Origin: Bartonella alsatica
GTDB lineage: Bacteria > Pseudomonadota > Alphaproteobacteria > Rhizobiales > Rhizobiaceae
Assembly: GCF_013388295.1 (NCBI RefSeq)
Contig: NZ_CP058235.1
Location: forward strand, 846,001 to 910,000
DNA: 64,000 nt
Direction of reading: 5' to 3'
Part shown: one piece after another, positions 47,428 through 56,476 of the stretch
How positions within the stretch are numbered: the stretch's first letter is position 1
How the letters are laid out: every line of letters begins with the position of its first letter
Made by a program: the position numbers and the translations under genes
Notes under the pieces: model-generated
Databases searched by the model: none
What the model saw: the letters and a program-made list of their open reading frames with translations, nothing else
Told to the model about the DNA's origin: nothing

Positions 47428-47876
47428 TTAAATTTGTATAATAAGATCCAATGAAGACAAAAAAGTAGAACGGTCTTTGCGATAAAAAGTTCGTGGCCCT
47501 CCTATTATACTGCCTTGTCCTCGCAAATCTTCTTAAAATTGCACATCGCTAAAGCGTGACTAATTGAATTTACATCAAAAATGCGTCTTGTCGGAGAAAG
47601 ACAAACACCACCCCTCCGTATAACACGCGCCGCTAAAAGAATACCACTTGTGATAACAAATACCAGCCTCATGCACAAATTCTACAATCTAATTATCTGC
47701 ACTATTAGGCTCTTCAGCTACAACCACTCCTTCAAGAAGCATTTCATCCGGAAAAACCAAAAACGATTTGCCACAAAAAATATCTTGAGTTGGTAACGGT
47801 TCATAACACGATAAATTTCAGCTTTTACAGGACAAGCATCTGCATCAATCAACAAAATGATGGCAGATTTTATCAT
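47428..47876 (-). pseudogene. YaiI/YqxD (UPF0178) family pseudogene
   Basis: The minus strand from the ATG at 47876 reads [20 protein letters not shown], the UPF0178 N-terminal signature with DADACPVK, then [13 protein letters not shown]. After stops and frame changes it gives LLAARVIRRGGVCLSPT and DVNSISHALAM. After another frame change it gives GGPRTFYRKDRSTFLSSLD near the end. Total length (449 nt) fits the 150-residue family but is not a multiple of three. The family is PIN-like and of unknown function. Confidence 0.8.
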
Positions 47877-47914
47877 GGATTTATCTTTTGGCTTTCACAC
47901 AAAAACAGATTTTT

Positions 47915-48769
47915 TCATTCATCTGAATGTCGCAAATAATTGCGATAAAATATTATCGCTGCGTTTATTTCGCCTCCCAAAATAAAAATTGCGCTTAACA
48001 TGTAAAGAAAAATTATGGCAACCATAATAGATGCTAAACCTGCATAGGTAGAAATATAATCAAACATTGTCAAATACTGCGCAAAAGCAATAGATGCCAT
48101 AAACCACACCGACATTGTCACCACAATTCCTGGTAAAACATCTATAAATCTCCGTTGCTCAGCTGGGAGCCACTTATGAACAATTAAGAGACTTACAAAT
48201 AAAACAATTGCTGCAATTATATAACGCCATAAACGAATAATACTAATATATTCAGGAATGAAGAAAGAATGATTTTGCATAATTTTGATCAGCAAAGGTG
48301 CTAAAATCAACAAAAAGCTGATCACAACAAGACCGACAGCTCCAAGGATGACGAAAAACAAACTCTGAAAACGACAAAACAACAAACTACGGCGATCAAC
48401 AACGCGATAAGCTTTATTCAAAGCCGTACGCAATGCCTCTACCCCATTAGAGGCAAAATAAGCTGCTCCAATAATAGAAACCGTCAACACTCCTCTCCGT
48501 TGAATGGTTAAAACATTGATAATTTCTTGTGATAAAGGCTCTGCAATGATATCAGGCAATAACTGGACCAAAGCTTTTATTTTTTGCGGCGTGTACGTAA
48601 AAGCGCCGATAAAACTAGCAAGAGATGTTCCAAAAATAAAAAAAGGGAAAAATGCTAAAAGCCCTGATAAAGTGACATGGCTAGCAAAAGCACTCCCATT
48701 ATCACGCCAATAATGGCTCACTGCATCAACAAGAATACGATAGCTATACCAAAAGATATTTCTTAACAA
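47915..48769 (-). CDS. YihY/RbnBN (BrkB) family inner-membrane protein
   Basis: The 284-residue protein has six hydrophobic segments. The family features are GSAFASHVTLSGLLAFFPF near the start, a mid-protein GVEALRTALNKAYRV and the late WLPAEQRRF...PG segment. The family was once called ribonuclease BN and includes the Bordetella serum-resistance protein BrkB. The actual function is unsettled. It ends 38 nt past the YaiI pseudogene start; intact and of normal length. Confidence 0.88.
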   Translation of the reverse strand: MLRNIFWYSYRILVDAVSHYWRDNGSAFASHVTLSGLLAFFPFFIFGTSLASFIGAFTYTPQKIKALVQLLPDIIAEPLSQEIINVLTIQRRGVLTVSIIGAAYFASNGVEALRTALNKAYRVVDRRSLLFCRFQSLFFVILGAVGLVVISFLLILAPLLIKIMQNHSFFIPEYISIIRLWRYIIAAIVLFVSLLIVHKWLPAEQRRFIDVLPGIVVTMSVWFMASIAFAQYLTMFDYISTYAGLASIMVAIIFLYMLSAIFILGGEINAAIIFYRNYLRHSDE

Positions 48770-49399
48770 ATCTTAATACTTTCTGGTAATACTCTTTCTT
48801 AATCTATCCAAGCTTTATAAAAAACATCAAAATTAAAAAGATAGTCTTTACTATAAAGGGCAATGATCAATACGGTCAAGTTCAATTTTATACCAAAACT
48901 GAAAAGAACAAAGCAACAAATTTTACTTATCAAGAACCAAAGACGGTAAAGATTAGTAGACACCAATCATTAATATGTCGATAAAATAGATGACGCATTT
49001 CTATAAATCTACACAAGCAAATCTTGCAATGTTGCACACTTGACTAAATAATAAATGATCTTTTTTTGATTTCAGAATATGACAACTGCAGCTGGAGAAA
49101 ATCTAAGTATAAACGCACCGGTATGAGCTTATCGAGAAATAACCTTTAAATAAACAAAAAAAGCATTGCGTTACAGTAAATTCTAAAACCGTTTAATTTT
49201 GAGCACCTTATTTTAGATTCTGCGTTCCTTTTTATACAATCACATATGAGCCATTAAGAATAATCCTACTCCATAAAACATTTGAACACTGGCTATCTTA
49301 TACGCAAACGATCGCCTTTTTTCTTTATGGCAATGCACAACTTTAAAAGATAGAGATTTCTAGAAAAAATCAGCAAACTTCAATAAAAATTCGTTATTT
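48770..49399. other. 630-nt gap with no recognised gene
   Basis: A plus-strand frame of about 65 codons (about 48790-48990) lacks a start, a ribosome-binding site and family resemblance. The rest is stop-rich on both strands. It probably contains decayed sequence. Confidence 0.5.
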
Positions 49400-50332
49400 T
49401 CACTCACTCTTTTTAGAAGCACTACGACGTCCAAAATCAGGAGCATCAATTTCTTGACCAGCAGCAATAATATTACGGCGTACAGCACGCATACGTGTAA
49501 AAAAATTAAACAATGTCGTACCATCTCCCAAACGAATTGCTTGTTCTAAAGAAGCAAGCCCTTCGCTAAAACGGCTCAACATTTCTAAAATAGCATCTTT
49601 ATTATGCAAGCAAATATCTCGCCACATAACAGGATCAGAAGAAGCCAAACGCGTAAAATCACGAAAACCTGAAGCGGAATAAGCAATTACTTCCGAATTC
49701 GTCACTTTTTCTAAATCACTGGCCGTTCCAACAGTATTATAAGCAATCAAATGCGGCAAATGCGAAACGATAGCCAAAACAAGATCATGATGTTTAGCAT
49801 CCATCTTCTCGACATGCGCACCACAAGCTTCCCAAAACGCCGTCAATCGCGTTACAGCTGTAGTATCACTTTCAACAAAAGGCGTCAAAATACACCAGCG
49901 ATTCATAAACAAATCAGCAAAACCAGCATCCGGTCCTGAATCTTCTGTTCCAGCAATCGGGTGACCAGGAATAAAATGAACTGTTTTTGGCAATAAAGGT
50001 GCCATTTCCGCGATAACCAACGCTTTCGTAGAGCCAACATCACTCACAATCGCTCCAGGTTTTAAATAATCACGAATGGTTTTTGCTACCTCAGCGCTTG
50101 CCCCAACAGGAACAGAAATAATAACCAGTTCTGCTCCTTCAACAGCTTCTGCGTTATCGGTTGTATAAAAATCTCCAAGTCCCAACTCGCGCGCTCTTTT
50201 CAATGTTTCTTTCCGACGCGTTGCAATAGAAATTCGAGCTGCAAGATTTTTCTTTTTAATCACCCGTGCTAAAGAAGATCCAATCAAACCGATTCCAATG
50301 AGTGCTATTTTTTCAAACTGAATATGGAGCAT
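49400..50332 (-). CDS. Prephenate/arogenate dehydrogenase
   Basis: The enzyme oxidatively decarboxylates prephenate (or arogenate) toward tyrosine with NAD(P). The 310-residue protein has the nucleotide-binding GIGLIGSSLA at 13-22, the SDVGSTK segment and HPIAGTEDSG with the catalytic His. The helical dimerisation half contains AIVSHLPHLIAY. There is no fused chorismate mutase; that is separate at 23194. In relatives hisC lies directly upstream; here there is a gap of 735 nt. Confidence 0.93.
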   Translation of the reverse strand: MLHIQFEKIALIGIGLIGSSLARVIKKKNLAARISIATRRKETLKRARELGLGDFYTTDNAEAVEGAELVIISVPVGASAEVAKTIRDYLKPGAIVSDVGSTKALVIAEMAPLLPKTVHFIPGHPIAGTEDSGPDAGFADLFMNRWCILTPFVESDTTAVTRLTAFWEACGAHVEKMDAKHHDLVLAIVSHLPHLIAYNTVGTASDLEKVTNSEVIAYSASGFRDFTRLASSDPVMWRDICLHNKDAILEMLSRFSEGLASLEQAIRLGDGTTLFNFFTRMRAVRRNIIAAGQEIDAPDFGRRSASKKSE

Positions 50333-51067
50333 CTTTCACCTTTACAAGCTCTTTGAAAACGGCAACAAAGCCAAAATACGTCAGTCTATTCGTTCAAATG
50401 TTATGTATCAAACATTTAAAAAACCACAATAAACAAAAGAAAATGAACAATTAAATCATGCGCCATTTATTAACATCTAGACAAGCCACTAACAGATTAC
50501 TTTTATCTGGAAAATATATCCCTAAAATTGGTAATAGAAAATGTAACATCAAGCTCTAAAATTTGTTAATTCAGTGCTTCTAAACATTCATCACAATAAA
50601 AATCTAATGCTCTCACAAGTTTTTGATCAATAATAACAAGCGCTCTATACAAAATATTATAAATTTTAGTTCCCAAAACTCTCTGTAAGCAGATTCCAAT
50701 ACTTTGCAAATTAGTTGAACTACAGTAGGTAAAATCCTAAAATAGTAATAATCAAAACACTTTTTCAAATATTGAAAATTCCACTAAAAAACTCATGAAA
50801 AAGATGCCATTAACTTTAAAAGCTTATCTTCCTCCCTTCCCTCAAAGCTATAAATTAAGCTAATGAAAAGTGCCCTATCAATAAAGCGAGTTTGATAACG
50901 ATAATAACTTTAAAATTGTTTTTATTAGACAGATTGATTGTAAAAATGATGCTAACTTTTTATCAAATGTGTAAACATGAAAAATAAATAATTTTATGAG
51001 AAACAATTTATTTTATAAAATCTTCAAAATCTGCAACTAAACTCCTCTCACAATATAAATCAATATT
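50333..51067. other. 735-nt gap with no recognised gene
   Basis: hisC is expected here by Rhizobiales synteny, but I could not read a remnant. A minus-strand open stretch of about 55 codons (about 50560-50740) has no start codon and matches nothing I know. Confidence 0.5.
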
Positions 51068-52111
51068 TTAAGCTGTTATTTTGCGCTGTGCAACAACTGC
51101 TAGTCCCAACAAAGCTTGACGAATGATAGCTTCACTCAAAATTGGATTTTTACGACTGTCCAAAACAGCACGTTGGATTCGTTCCATTGCATAAGAAATC
51201 TGTTCTAATCCCCAATAATTTAAAGCACGTTCAACTGTTTTTTTCCGCTGAAAAAAAATGGGCGGCTGTGCTTGAGAGATCACTGAAAAAGTGTTTTTAC
51301 CTTCAACATCTATTTGATAACGTAAAAGTTGCAATTGCTGAAAATGCCTTTGTGCAGTACTTAAAATAAGAAAAAGTGCACTTTGCATACTCGTATGTCG
51401 TCTAAAGTGCGCTTCAAAACTTGCTATATCTCCCAGTAAAACAGCGTCGATTACTTCATCTTGCGAAAGCGCACTAACATCGCTTACCACAGCTTTTACA
51501 TCCTCAAGAGTAATATGTGTTCTCTCCACAGCATAAAGACAGAGTTTTTCCAATTCACAACGCGAAACAAGATGATCCCCTCCCAAATGATGAAGCAACC
51601 ACTTGCGTGCATCCAAAGAAAGAGTCATCTTAAACTGACTTAAGACTTCATCAATTAATGTATCAAGAGCACGGATATCATCTGCAAAACAAGGTAAAGC
51701 CATTGCTGTCGATGCCTGCTCAATAATATTACGCAGTCCTGTCCCCTTTTTGAGATCACCTGCTTCGATGAGAATAAAACTTTTTTCTGGTGGTTCTTTG
51801 ATTAAAAGCTTAAGTACTGCAAGAAAGTTTTTTTGATTAGAGCCATTAGACACCCATATCAAACGATCACCACCAAAAAGCGATAAAGTACGTGCTTCAT
51901 CTACCAATCGAGCGGGATCTTTATCAATCTCACCAGCATCCAAACGGACAGTGAAAAAAGGATCTTCTACAGCGATCTGGGTGAGCTTAATAAAACGCTG
52001 TACACGCTCGCAAACAAGACCCCGATCAGGTCCATAAATGAGAACAACAGGAAAAGAACGCGAAAAATGCGTTAGAAAATGTCCAACTTCATGCGCTTTT
52101 TTCTGAGCCAA
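51068..52111 (-). CDS. holA: DNA polymerase III subunit delta
   Basis: HolA opens the beta sliding clamp within the clamp loader. The 347-residue protein has the N-terminal VVLIYGPDRGLV segment, the GGDRLIWV motif and the helical C-terminal collar domain. The start is TTG at 52111, supported by the MAQKKAHEV N terminus that I recall as conserved in the order. It begins 4 nt after the ABC ATPase stop, so it is probably cotranscribed with the transporter. In relatives it usually follows leuS and lptE, so this junction is a rearrangement. Confidence 0.88.
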   Translation of the reverse strand: MAQKKAHEVGHFLTHFSRSFPVVLIYGPDRGLVCERVQRFIKLTQIAVEDPFFTVRLDAGEIDKDPARLVDEARTLSLFGGDRLIWVSNGSNQKNFLAVLKLLIKEPPEKSFILIEAGDLKKGTGLRNIIEQASTAMALPCFADDIRALDTLIDEVLSQFKMTLSLDARKWLLHHLGGDHLVSRCELEKLCLYAVERTHITLEDVKAVVSDVSALSQDEVIDAVLLGDIASFEAHFRRHTSMQSALFLILSTAQRHFQQLQLLRYQIDVEGKNTFSVISQAQPPIFFQRKKTVERALNYWGLEQISYAMERIQRAVLDSRKNPILSEAIIRQALLGLAVVAQRKITA

Positions 52112-52115
52112 AAGA

Positions 52116-52910
52116 TTAATCCATTAAGAGTTCATCATTATCAAGAACTTCACCACGAACCTTTTGGAACATACCTATAAGATCACTCACATTCAATCCT
52201 TTACGTTCTTCTTGACGCACATCGAAAATCACTTTTCCCCCATGCAACATTAGCGTGCGATCTCCATAATCAAGAGCTTGGCGCATAGAATGCGTCACCA
52301 TAATAGTCGTTAATTTCTTCCTTTCAACAATTTTTTCTGTCAATTGCATCACAAACTTAGCCATTCCTGGATCTAATGCCGAAGTATGCTCATCAAGCAA
52401 TAAAACATCCGCATGTGCTAAAGTAGCCATCACAAGACAAATAACTTGGCGTTGTCCACCTGACAAACTATCCATAGAATTATGAAGATATGTCTCAAGA
52501 CCAATGCCTAATTGGGCAATTTCATCTCTGAAAAATTGGCGTTTTTCATAATTTAAAGCCGAACGCAACCCATGACGCTTCCCCCGAAGAGCAGCAAGAG
52601 CTAAATTTTCTTCAATTGTTAAAGAACCACAGCTTCCCATTGATGAATCTTGAAAAACACAAGCAACCCTCCCTGCTCGCTCATTTACTGATTGTAGAGA
52701 AACATTTTGTCCATTAATCACCACTTTTCCTTCTGTAGGAAGAGTTGCGCCGGCTAAAACACTAAGTAAAGTTGATTTACCAGCACCATTTGAACCAATA
52801 ATCGTAACAAAACTGCCCCGATCAATCTTAAGATTAATATCAATTAATGCTTGTTTTTTTAAAGGCGTTTGTGGGTTAAAGGTAACCCCGACATGAGAAA
52901 GCTCAATCAT
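52116..52910 (-). CDS. ABC transporter ATP-binding protein (Trp/Tyr-type importer)
   Basis: The 264-residue ATPase has Walker A GSNGAGKST (about 39-47), the signature LSGGQRQV, and Walker B DVLLLDEHTSAL with the switch His in VTHS. It overlaps the permease gene by 8 nt and forms one operon with it and the binding protein. The three-gene type resembles the TrpXYZ importers of streptococci, which take up aromatic amino acids. Substrate is inferred from that resemblance only. Confidence 0.9.
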   Translation of the reverse strand: MIELSHVGVTFNPQTPLKKQALIDINLKIDRGSFVTIIGSNGAGKSTLLSVLAGATLPTEGKVVINGQNVSLQSVNERAGRVACVFQDSSMGSCGSLTIEENLALAALRGKRHGLRSALNYEKRQFFRDEIAQLGIGLETYLHNSMDSLSGGQRQVICLVMATLAHADVLLLDEHTSALDPGMAKFVMQLTEKIVERKKLTTIMVTHSMRQALDYGDRTLMLHGGKVIFDVRQEERKGLNVSDLIGMFQKVRGEVLDNDELLMD

Positions 52911-53799
52911 GTTTACAGCTCCTCCAATAGCGTGATACAGTAAGGGTCACAACAACTAAAAGCGCAGTGATCAATTGAAGATCCGTTGACGTATCAATAC
53001 CAATCCCGTGTGCCTCAAACGCAAACTGTACTGCCACGCGGTAAAAAACAGATCCAATAATACAACTGATAATAATCCAAAAAATATTGCGCGTCCGAAA
53101 TAATGTTTCACCAATAATAACTGCAGCTAAACCGAAAACAATCGTACCAGCTCCACCTGTAATATCAGTAGCAATCGCGGTTTGAATATAAAGGGAACCT
53201 CCAAGTGCAACACACGCATTTGAAAGACCCATACCAAAATAAATTAAGGCCGATGGATGAACCCCCTGTGCTGTAGCCATCCGCGGATTAGCTCCTATTG
53301 CTCGCATAGCAAGTCCCATCTCACTTTCCAAAAAGCGCCAAATAAAAAACACCACAACGAGTAGTACAAAACAAACAAAAAGAGGACGCACTAAAATATC
53401 AGGCAAGCCAAACATGTTATAAAAGGGAGTTAAGGCAGTATCAGCAAGTGCTAAATTAACATTCGACCCACCCATAATTCCCATAATACGAAGATTAACT
53501 GTATAAAGTGCTGACATTGTTAAAATTGAAGCTAGAAGATTTAAAATGCCAAAATGCAAATTCAGCAAAGCTGTTAATAAACCAGCCATCAAACCTGCAC
53601 AAAAAGCGCATGCCATAGCCGTCCATGCACTGAAACCTAAAAGAATCAAAACACCACAAACACATGACCCAAGAAGAAATGAACCGTCGACAGTTAAATC
53701 AGGAAAATCTAAGACACGAAATGAAAGATAAACTCCAATTGCAACAAACGCATAAATAAGACCTAATTCCACAGCACCAGAAAACGCAAATATATTCAT
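52903..53799 (-). CDS. ABC transporter permease (BPD_transp_2 type)
   Basis: The 298-residue protein has about eight hydrophobic segments. It has the family features ELGLIYAFVAIGVYLSFRVLD and FPDLTVDGSF at the start, and RAIGANPRMATAQGV in the cytoplasmic coupling loop. This permease family also serves branched-chain amino acid and sugar importers. The partner binding protein of the ABC_sub_bind type points to the TrpXYZ group. Confidence 0.9.
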   Translation of the reverse strand: MNIFAFSGAVELGLIYAFVAIGVYLSFRVLDFPDLTVDGSFLLGSCVCGVLILLGFSAWTAMACAFCAGLMAGLLTALLNLHFGILNLLASILTMSALYTVNLRIMGIMGGSNVNLALADTALTPFYNMFGLPDILVRPLFVCFVLLVVVFFIWRFLESEMGLAMRAIGANPRMATAQGVHPSALIYFGMGLSNACVALGGSLYIQTAIATDITGGAGTIVFGLAAVIIGETLFRTRNIFWIIISCIIGSVFYRVAVQFAFEAHGIGIDTSTDLQLITALLVVVTLTVSRYWRSCKHD

Positions 53800-53868
53800 C
53801 TAAAGATCTCCCCCATTATCATGAAAACTTAAGTACTTTTATTGTATCAATATCATTTTAATGGAAGC

Positions 53869-54846
53869 CTATTGAATAATCTTTGTCGCGCGTTCAATAA
53901 CTGCCTTTGGAATAACAATACCAACCTTTTTAGCTGCTTTCATATCAATACGGATGTCATTATTAGCCGCCTGTACAATATCAATATCGCCAGGTTTTTC
54001 ACCTTTCAAAATACGCACAACCAATTTACCAGCATCAACCCCTACATCATAGAAATTCACACCCTGTGTCATAAAAGGGCCTCTTCCCATAGAGTTAGAA
54101 TCGACAGTAAATAAAGGAATACGTGCTTCCTGTGTGACTTTTGTTGCTCCTTCTAAAACAGAAAGAACCGTATTATCAGCAGGAATAAAAATAACATCCA
54201 CCTTACCAATTAAAGCTCGTGTTGCCATTTGAACATCAGAAGGTTTAGGCGCTGATGAAGGAATGACATCAATTCCAATTTTATCTGCTACATCCTTTAA
54301 CATCTTAAGCGTTGAAACAGAATTAGCTTCAGAGGCATTATAAAGATAACCAAGTTTTTTCAAATCTGGTTTTACTTCCTTTAAAAGTCTAAGACTCTCG
54401 GCAATATCTATACGATCAGAAGTTCCTGTCACATTGCCACCAGGCTTAGTAAGCGAAGAAACTATTTTTGCCCCGATAGGATCAGAAATTGCAGCAAAAA
54501 CAATAGGAATTTTTCTCGTTGCCGCAAGCATTGTCTGTGCTGAAGGTGTGCTAATTGCAATAATCACATCAGGTTTATCACCAACAAATTTACGTGCAAT
54601 CTGTGTTGCTGTAGAAATATTGCCCTGCGCTGATAAAAAAGTAAGTTCGAAATTTTCTCCCTGCTTATAACCATCTTTAGCAAGGGCATCCATAATCCCC
54701 TTACGAACAGCATCTGCAGCAGGATGTGCCATAATTTGTGTCAGTGCAATTTTAATGTGTTTAACGTAATCTCCTGCTTTTGCAAAACTATTCATGATAA
54801 AAACAGTTGCAATTACAATCCATAATATGTTTACTCTTTTCAACAT
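53869..54846 (-). CDS. ABC transporter substrate-binding protein (ABC_sub_bind, TrpX-like)
   Basis: The 325-residue periplasmic protein has a signal peptide (about 1-23, cleavage after AKA). It has the two-lobed PF04392 pattern: IALTQIMAHPAADAVRKGIMDAL, AQGNISTATQIARKF, PIVFAAISDPIGAKIV and FIPADNTV. First gene of the importer operon, with a very strong AGGAGG site before the ATG and 69 nt to the permease. Tryptophan or tyrosine is the likely ligand class, from the family; not proven by the sequence. Confidence 0.9.
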   Translation of the reverse strand: MLKRVNILWIVIATVFIMNSFAKAGDYVKHIKIALTQIMAHPAADAVRKGIMDALAKDGYKQGENFELTFLSAQGNISTATQIARKFVGDKPDVIIAISTPSAQTMLAATRKIPIVFAAISDPIGAKIVSSLTKPGGNVTGTSDRIDIAESLRLLKEVKPDLKKLGYLYNASEANSVSTLKMLKDVADKIGIDVIPSSAPKPSDVQMATRALIGKVDVIFIPADNTVLSVLEGATKVTQEARIPLFTVDSNSMGRGPFMTQGVNFYDVGVDAGKLVVRILKGEKPGDIDIVQAANNDIRIDMKAAKKVGIVIPKAVIERATKIIQ

Positions 54847-54976
54847 TCTACTCCGCCCCTCCTTTGCAACAATTTTAAAGAGAAAGAAATCTATTGAAGA
54901 GTACTATCAAAATCAATCTTTATTTTTATTTCTGAAATATTTGCAAAATAAATCAAATTGAAATGTTATTTTTTTG

Positions 54977-55005
54977 TTGCAATTCACTAAAGCCTACGCC
55001 ATACA
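54977..55005 (+). promoter_or_regulatory. Probable tRNA-Gly promoter
   Basis: TTGCAA (54977-54982), a 17-nt spacer and CATACA (55000-55005) are 25 nt upstream of the tRNA. Spacing is ideal, the hexamers moderate. Confidence 0.4.
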
Positions 55006-55030
55006 AGCAGCACATGTTTCGAATCGGTGA

Positions 55031-55105
55031 GCGGGTGTAGCTCAGGGGTAGAGCACAACCTTGCCAAGGTTGGGGTCGTGGGTTCGAATCCCATCGCCCG
55101 CTCCA
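55031..55105 (+). tRNA. tRNA-Gly(GCC)
   Basis: A 75-nt cloverleaf including an encoded CCA. The acceptor stem pairs GCGGGTG with CGCCCGC, the D arm is GTAGCTCAGGGGTAGAGCAC, the anticodon stem-loop is CCTTGCCAAGG with anticodon GCC, and the T arm contains GGTTCGAATCC. It reads the GGC and GGU glycine codons. A 26-nt tandem duplication begins at its last base. Confidence 0.97.
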
Positions 55106-55156
55106 TGTAAATTTTGTGTTTTTATAATTAATGTAAATTTTGTGTTTGTATAATTA
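55105..55156. repeat. 26-nt tandem duplication next to tRNA-Gly
   Basis: Positions 55105-55130 and 55131-55156 are direct repeats with one mismatch in 26 (T/G at the 18th base). Copy 1 begins at the terminal A of the tRNA. The unit is AT-rich and T-rich on the plus strand and could add a T-run behind the tRNA. Confidence 0.85.
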
Positions 55157-55497
55157 ACTGTAGTTTGTCATCAGTGTAGCTTGCCAGCAAGTTTTGTATA
55201 TTTTAGCACTAGATTTTGTACCAATTCATTTTTTTCAAAGAATTTTAAAGGTGTCCTCAAAGGGTCTCCAAAGAGCTTTCAAAGTCTTCTATCATTTTTG
55301 CTGCCAAATTCCAATTTTTGCTATTTTTCACTCTTTTTTGCAACTTTCACTGTCAAAATAGATTCTGTCAAAACATGCATTTAATGGTAAAAAATATGCA
55401 TAAAAATAATAAATTACTACGTATTCCTCTCTTCCTACTTAATACAAAAGTTCAATTATAATTGCTTCTAAAATTATTCCTTTCCAAGAATTTCCCT
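55157..55497. other. Gap between tRNA-Gly and thiD
   Basis: A 67-codon plus-strand frame (55181-55384) has no ribosome-binding site and is dominated by Phe and Ser from T-rich DNA, so I do not call it. No integrase remnant or second copy of the tRNA 3' end was found nearby. Confidence 0.5.
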
Positions 55498-56361
55498 TTA
55501 TTTTTCACCCCATAATTCATAAAAATGATGGACTGGACCACGTCCTTTTCCTACTTGCAAAATACTTGAAGCCTCTAAAGCATTATTGAGGTACGCTTTT
55601 GCTCTTTTCACCGCACAAACTAAAGGCTCTGTCGGCAAAAGTGCTGCAATTGCAGCTGCAATAGTACAACCTGTGCCATGATCATTAGTAGTTATAAGAC
55701 GTGAAGCTTTAAGCGTCACAATCCCCTCAGAATCACAATAAAGATCTGGACTGGAATGATCGTAATTGACCTCATCCGTGTGAGCAAGAATACTCAAATG
55801 TCCACCTTTTAATAAAACCGCATCACAACCAAGAGCCAAAAGCTGCGGACCATATTGATACATAGCATTTAACGACCATCGCACTTCACGTCCTAACAAC
55901 ATAGCTGCCTCAGGTAAATTGGGCGTAATCAAAGTTGACAATGGAACAAGAACATCACGCACAATTTCAACCGCATCAGGCTTTAAAAGGACATCACCAC
56001 TTTTTGCTACCATAACCGGATCAAAAACAATAAAACGGGCTTTATGGTAAACTAAACGCTCTGCAATAGTTTGAGCAATCTGAGCATTTGCTACCATACC
56101 AATTTTCACTGCATCAACATGAACATCTTCAAAAACCGAATCAATTTGATCGGCAACAAAAGACGCATCTAATGCATGAAAAGCACGTACACCTTTTGTA
56201 TTTTGTGCAACAACAGCTGTAACTACACTCATACCATAGGTTTTCATGGCTGAGAAAACCTTTAAATCAGCTTGCATCCCAGCGCCACCAGAAGGATCAG
56301 TCCCTGAAATAGATAAAATCCGTGGAATAAAAAATTTATCTTGGTTATCGTGTAGTCTCAT
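55498..56361 (-). CDS. thiD: Hydroxymethylpyrimidine/phosphomethylpyrimidine kinase
   Basis: ThiD phosphorylates HMP and HMP-P in thiamine synthesis or salvage. The 287-residue ribokinase-like protein has ISGTDPSGGAGMQADLK near residues 18-34, the FDPVMVAKSGD segment and the C-terminal anion hole TNDHGTGCTIAAAIAALL with the catalytic Asp. Length is slightly above the usual 265. No other thiamine gene is nearby, so salvage is plausible. Confidence 0.93.
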   Translation of the reverse strand: MRLHDNQDKFFIPRILSISGTDPSGGAGMQADLKVFSAMKTYGMSVVTAVVAQNTKGVRAFHALDASFVADQIDSVFEDVHVDAVKIGMVANAQIAQTIAERLVYHKARFIVFDPVMVAKSGDVLLKPDAVEIVRDVLVPLSTLITPNLPEAAMLLGREVRWSLNAMYQYGPQLLALGCDAVLLKGGHLSILAHTDEVNYDHSSPDLYCDSEGIVTLKASRLITTNDHGTGCTIAAAIAALLPTEPLVCAVKRAKAYLNNALEASSILQVGKGRGPVHHFYELWGEK

Positions 56362-56476
56362 CAGCCTTTTTCCTTATATTTTTAAATATCAGAAAATAGA
56401 TATTTGAAAAAAAACACAGAGAGATGTTTCATCATATTAAAGTACGTTATATACATATTCTCCTTGTAAATATAAA

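Noticed and set aside
48790..48990. About 65-codon plus-strand open stretch
   Set aside because: No start codon, no ribosome-binding site and no family resemblance; likely chance.
55031..55156. Phage attachment site at tRNA-Gly
   Set aside because: The direct repeat begins at the last base of the tRNA and does not copy its 3' end. No integrase or foreign gene is adjacent.
55181..55384. 67-codon frame downstream of tRNA-Gly
   Set aside because: Composition follows from T-rich DNA, there is no ribosome-binding site, and there is no recognisable family.
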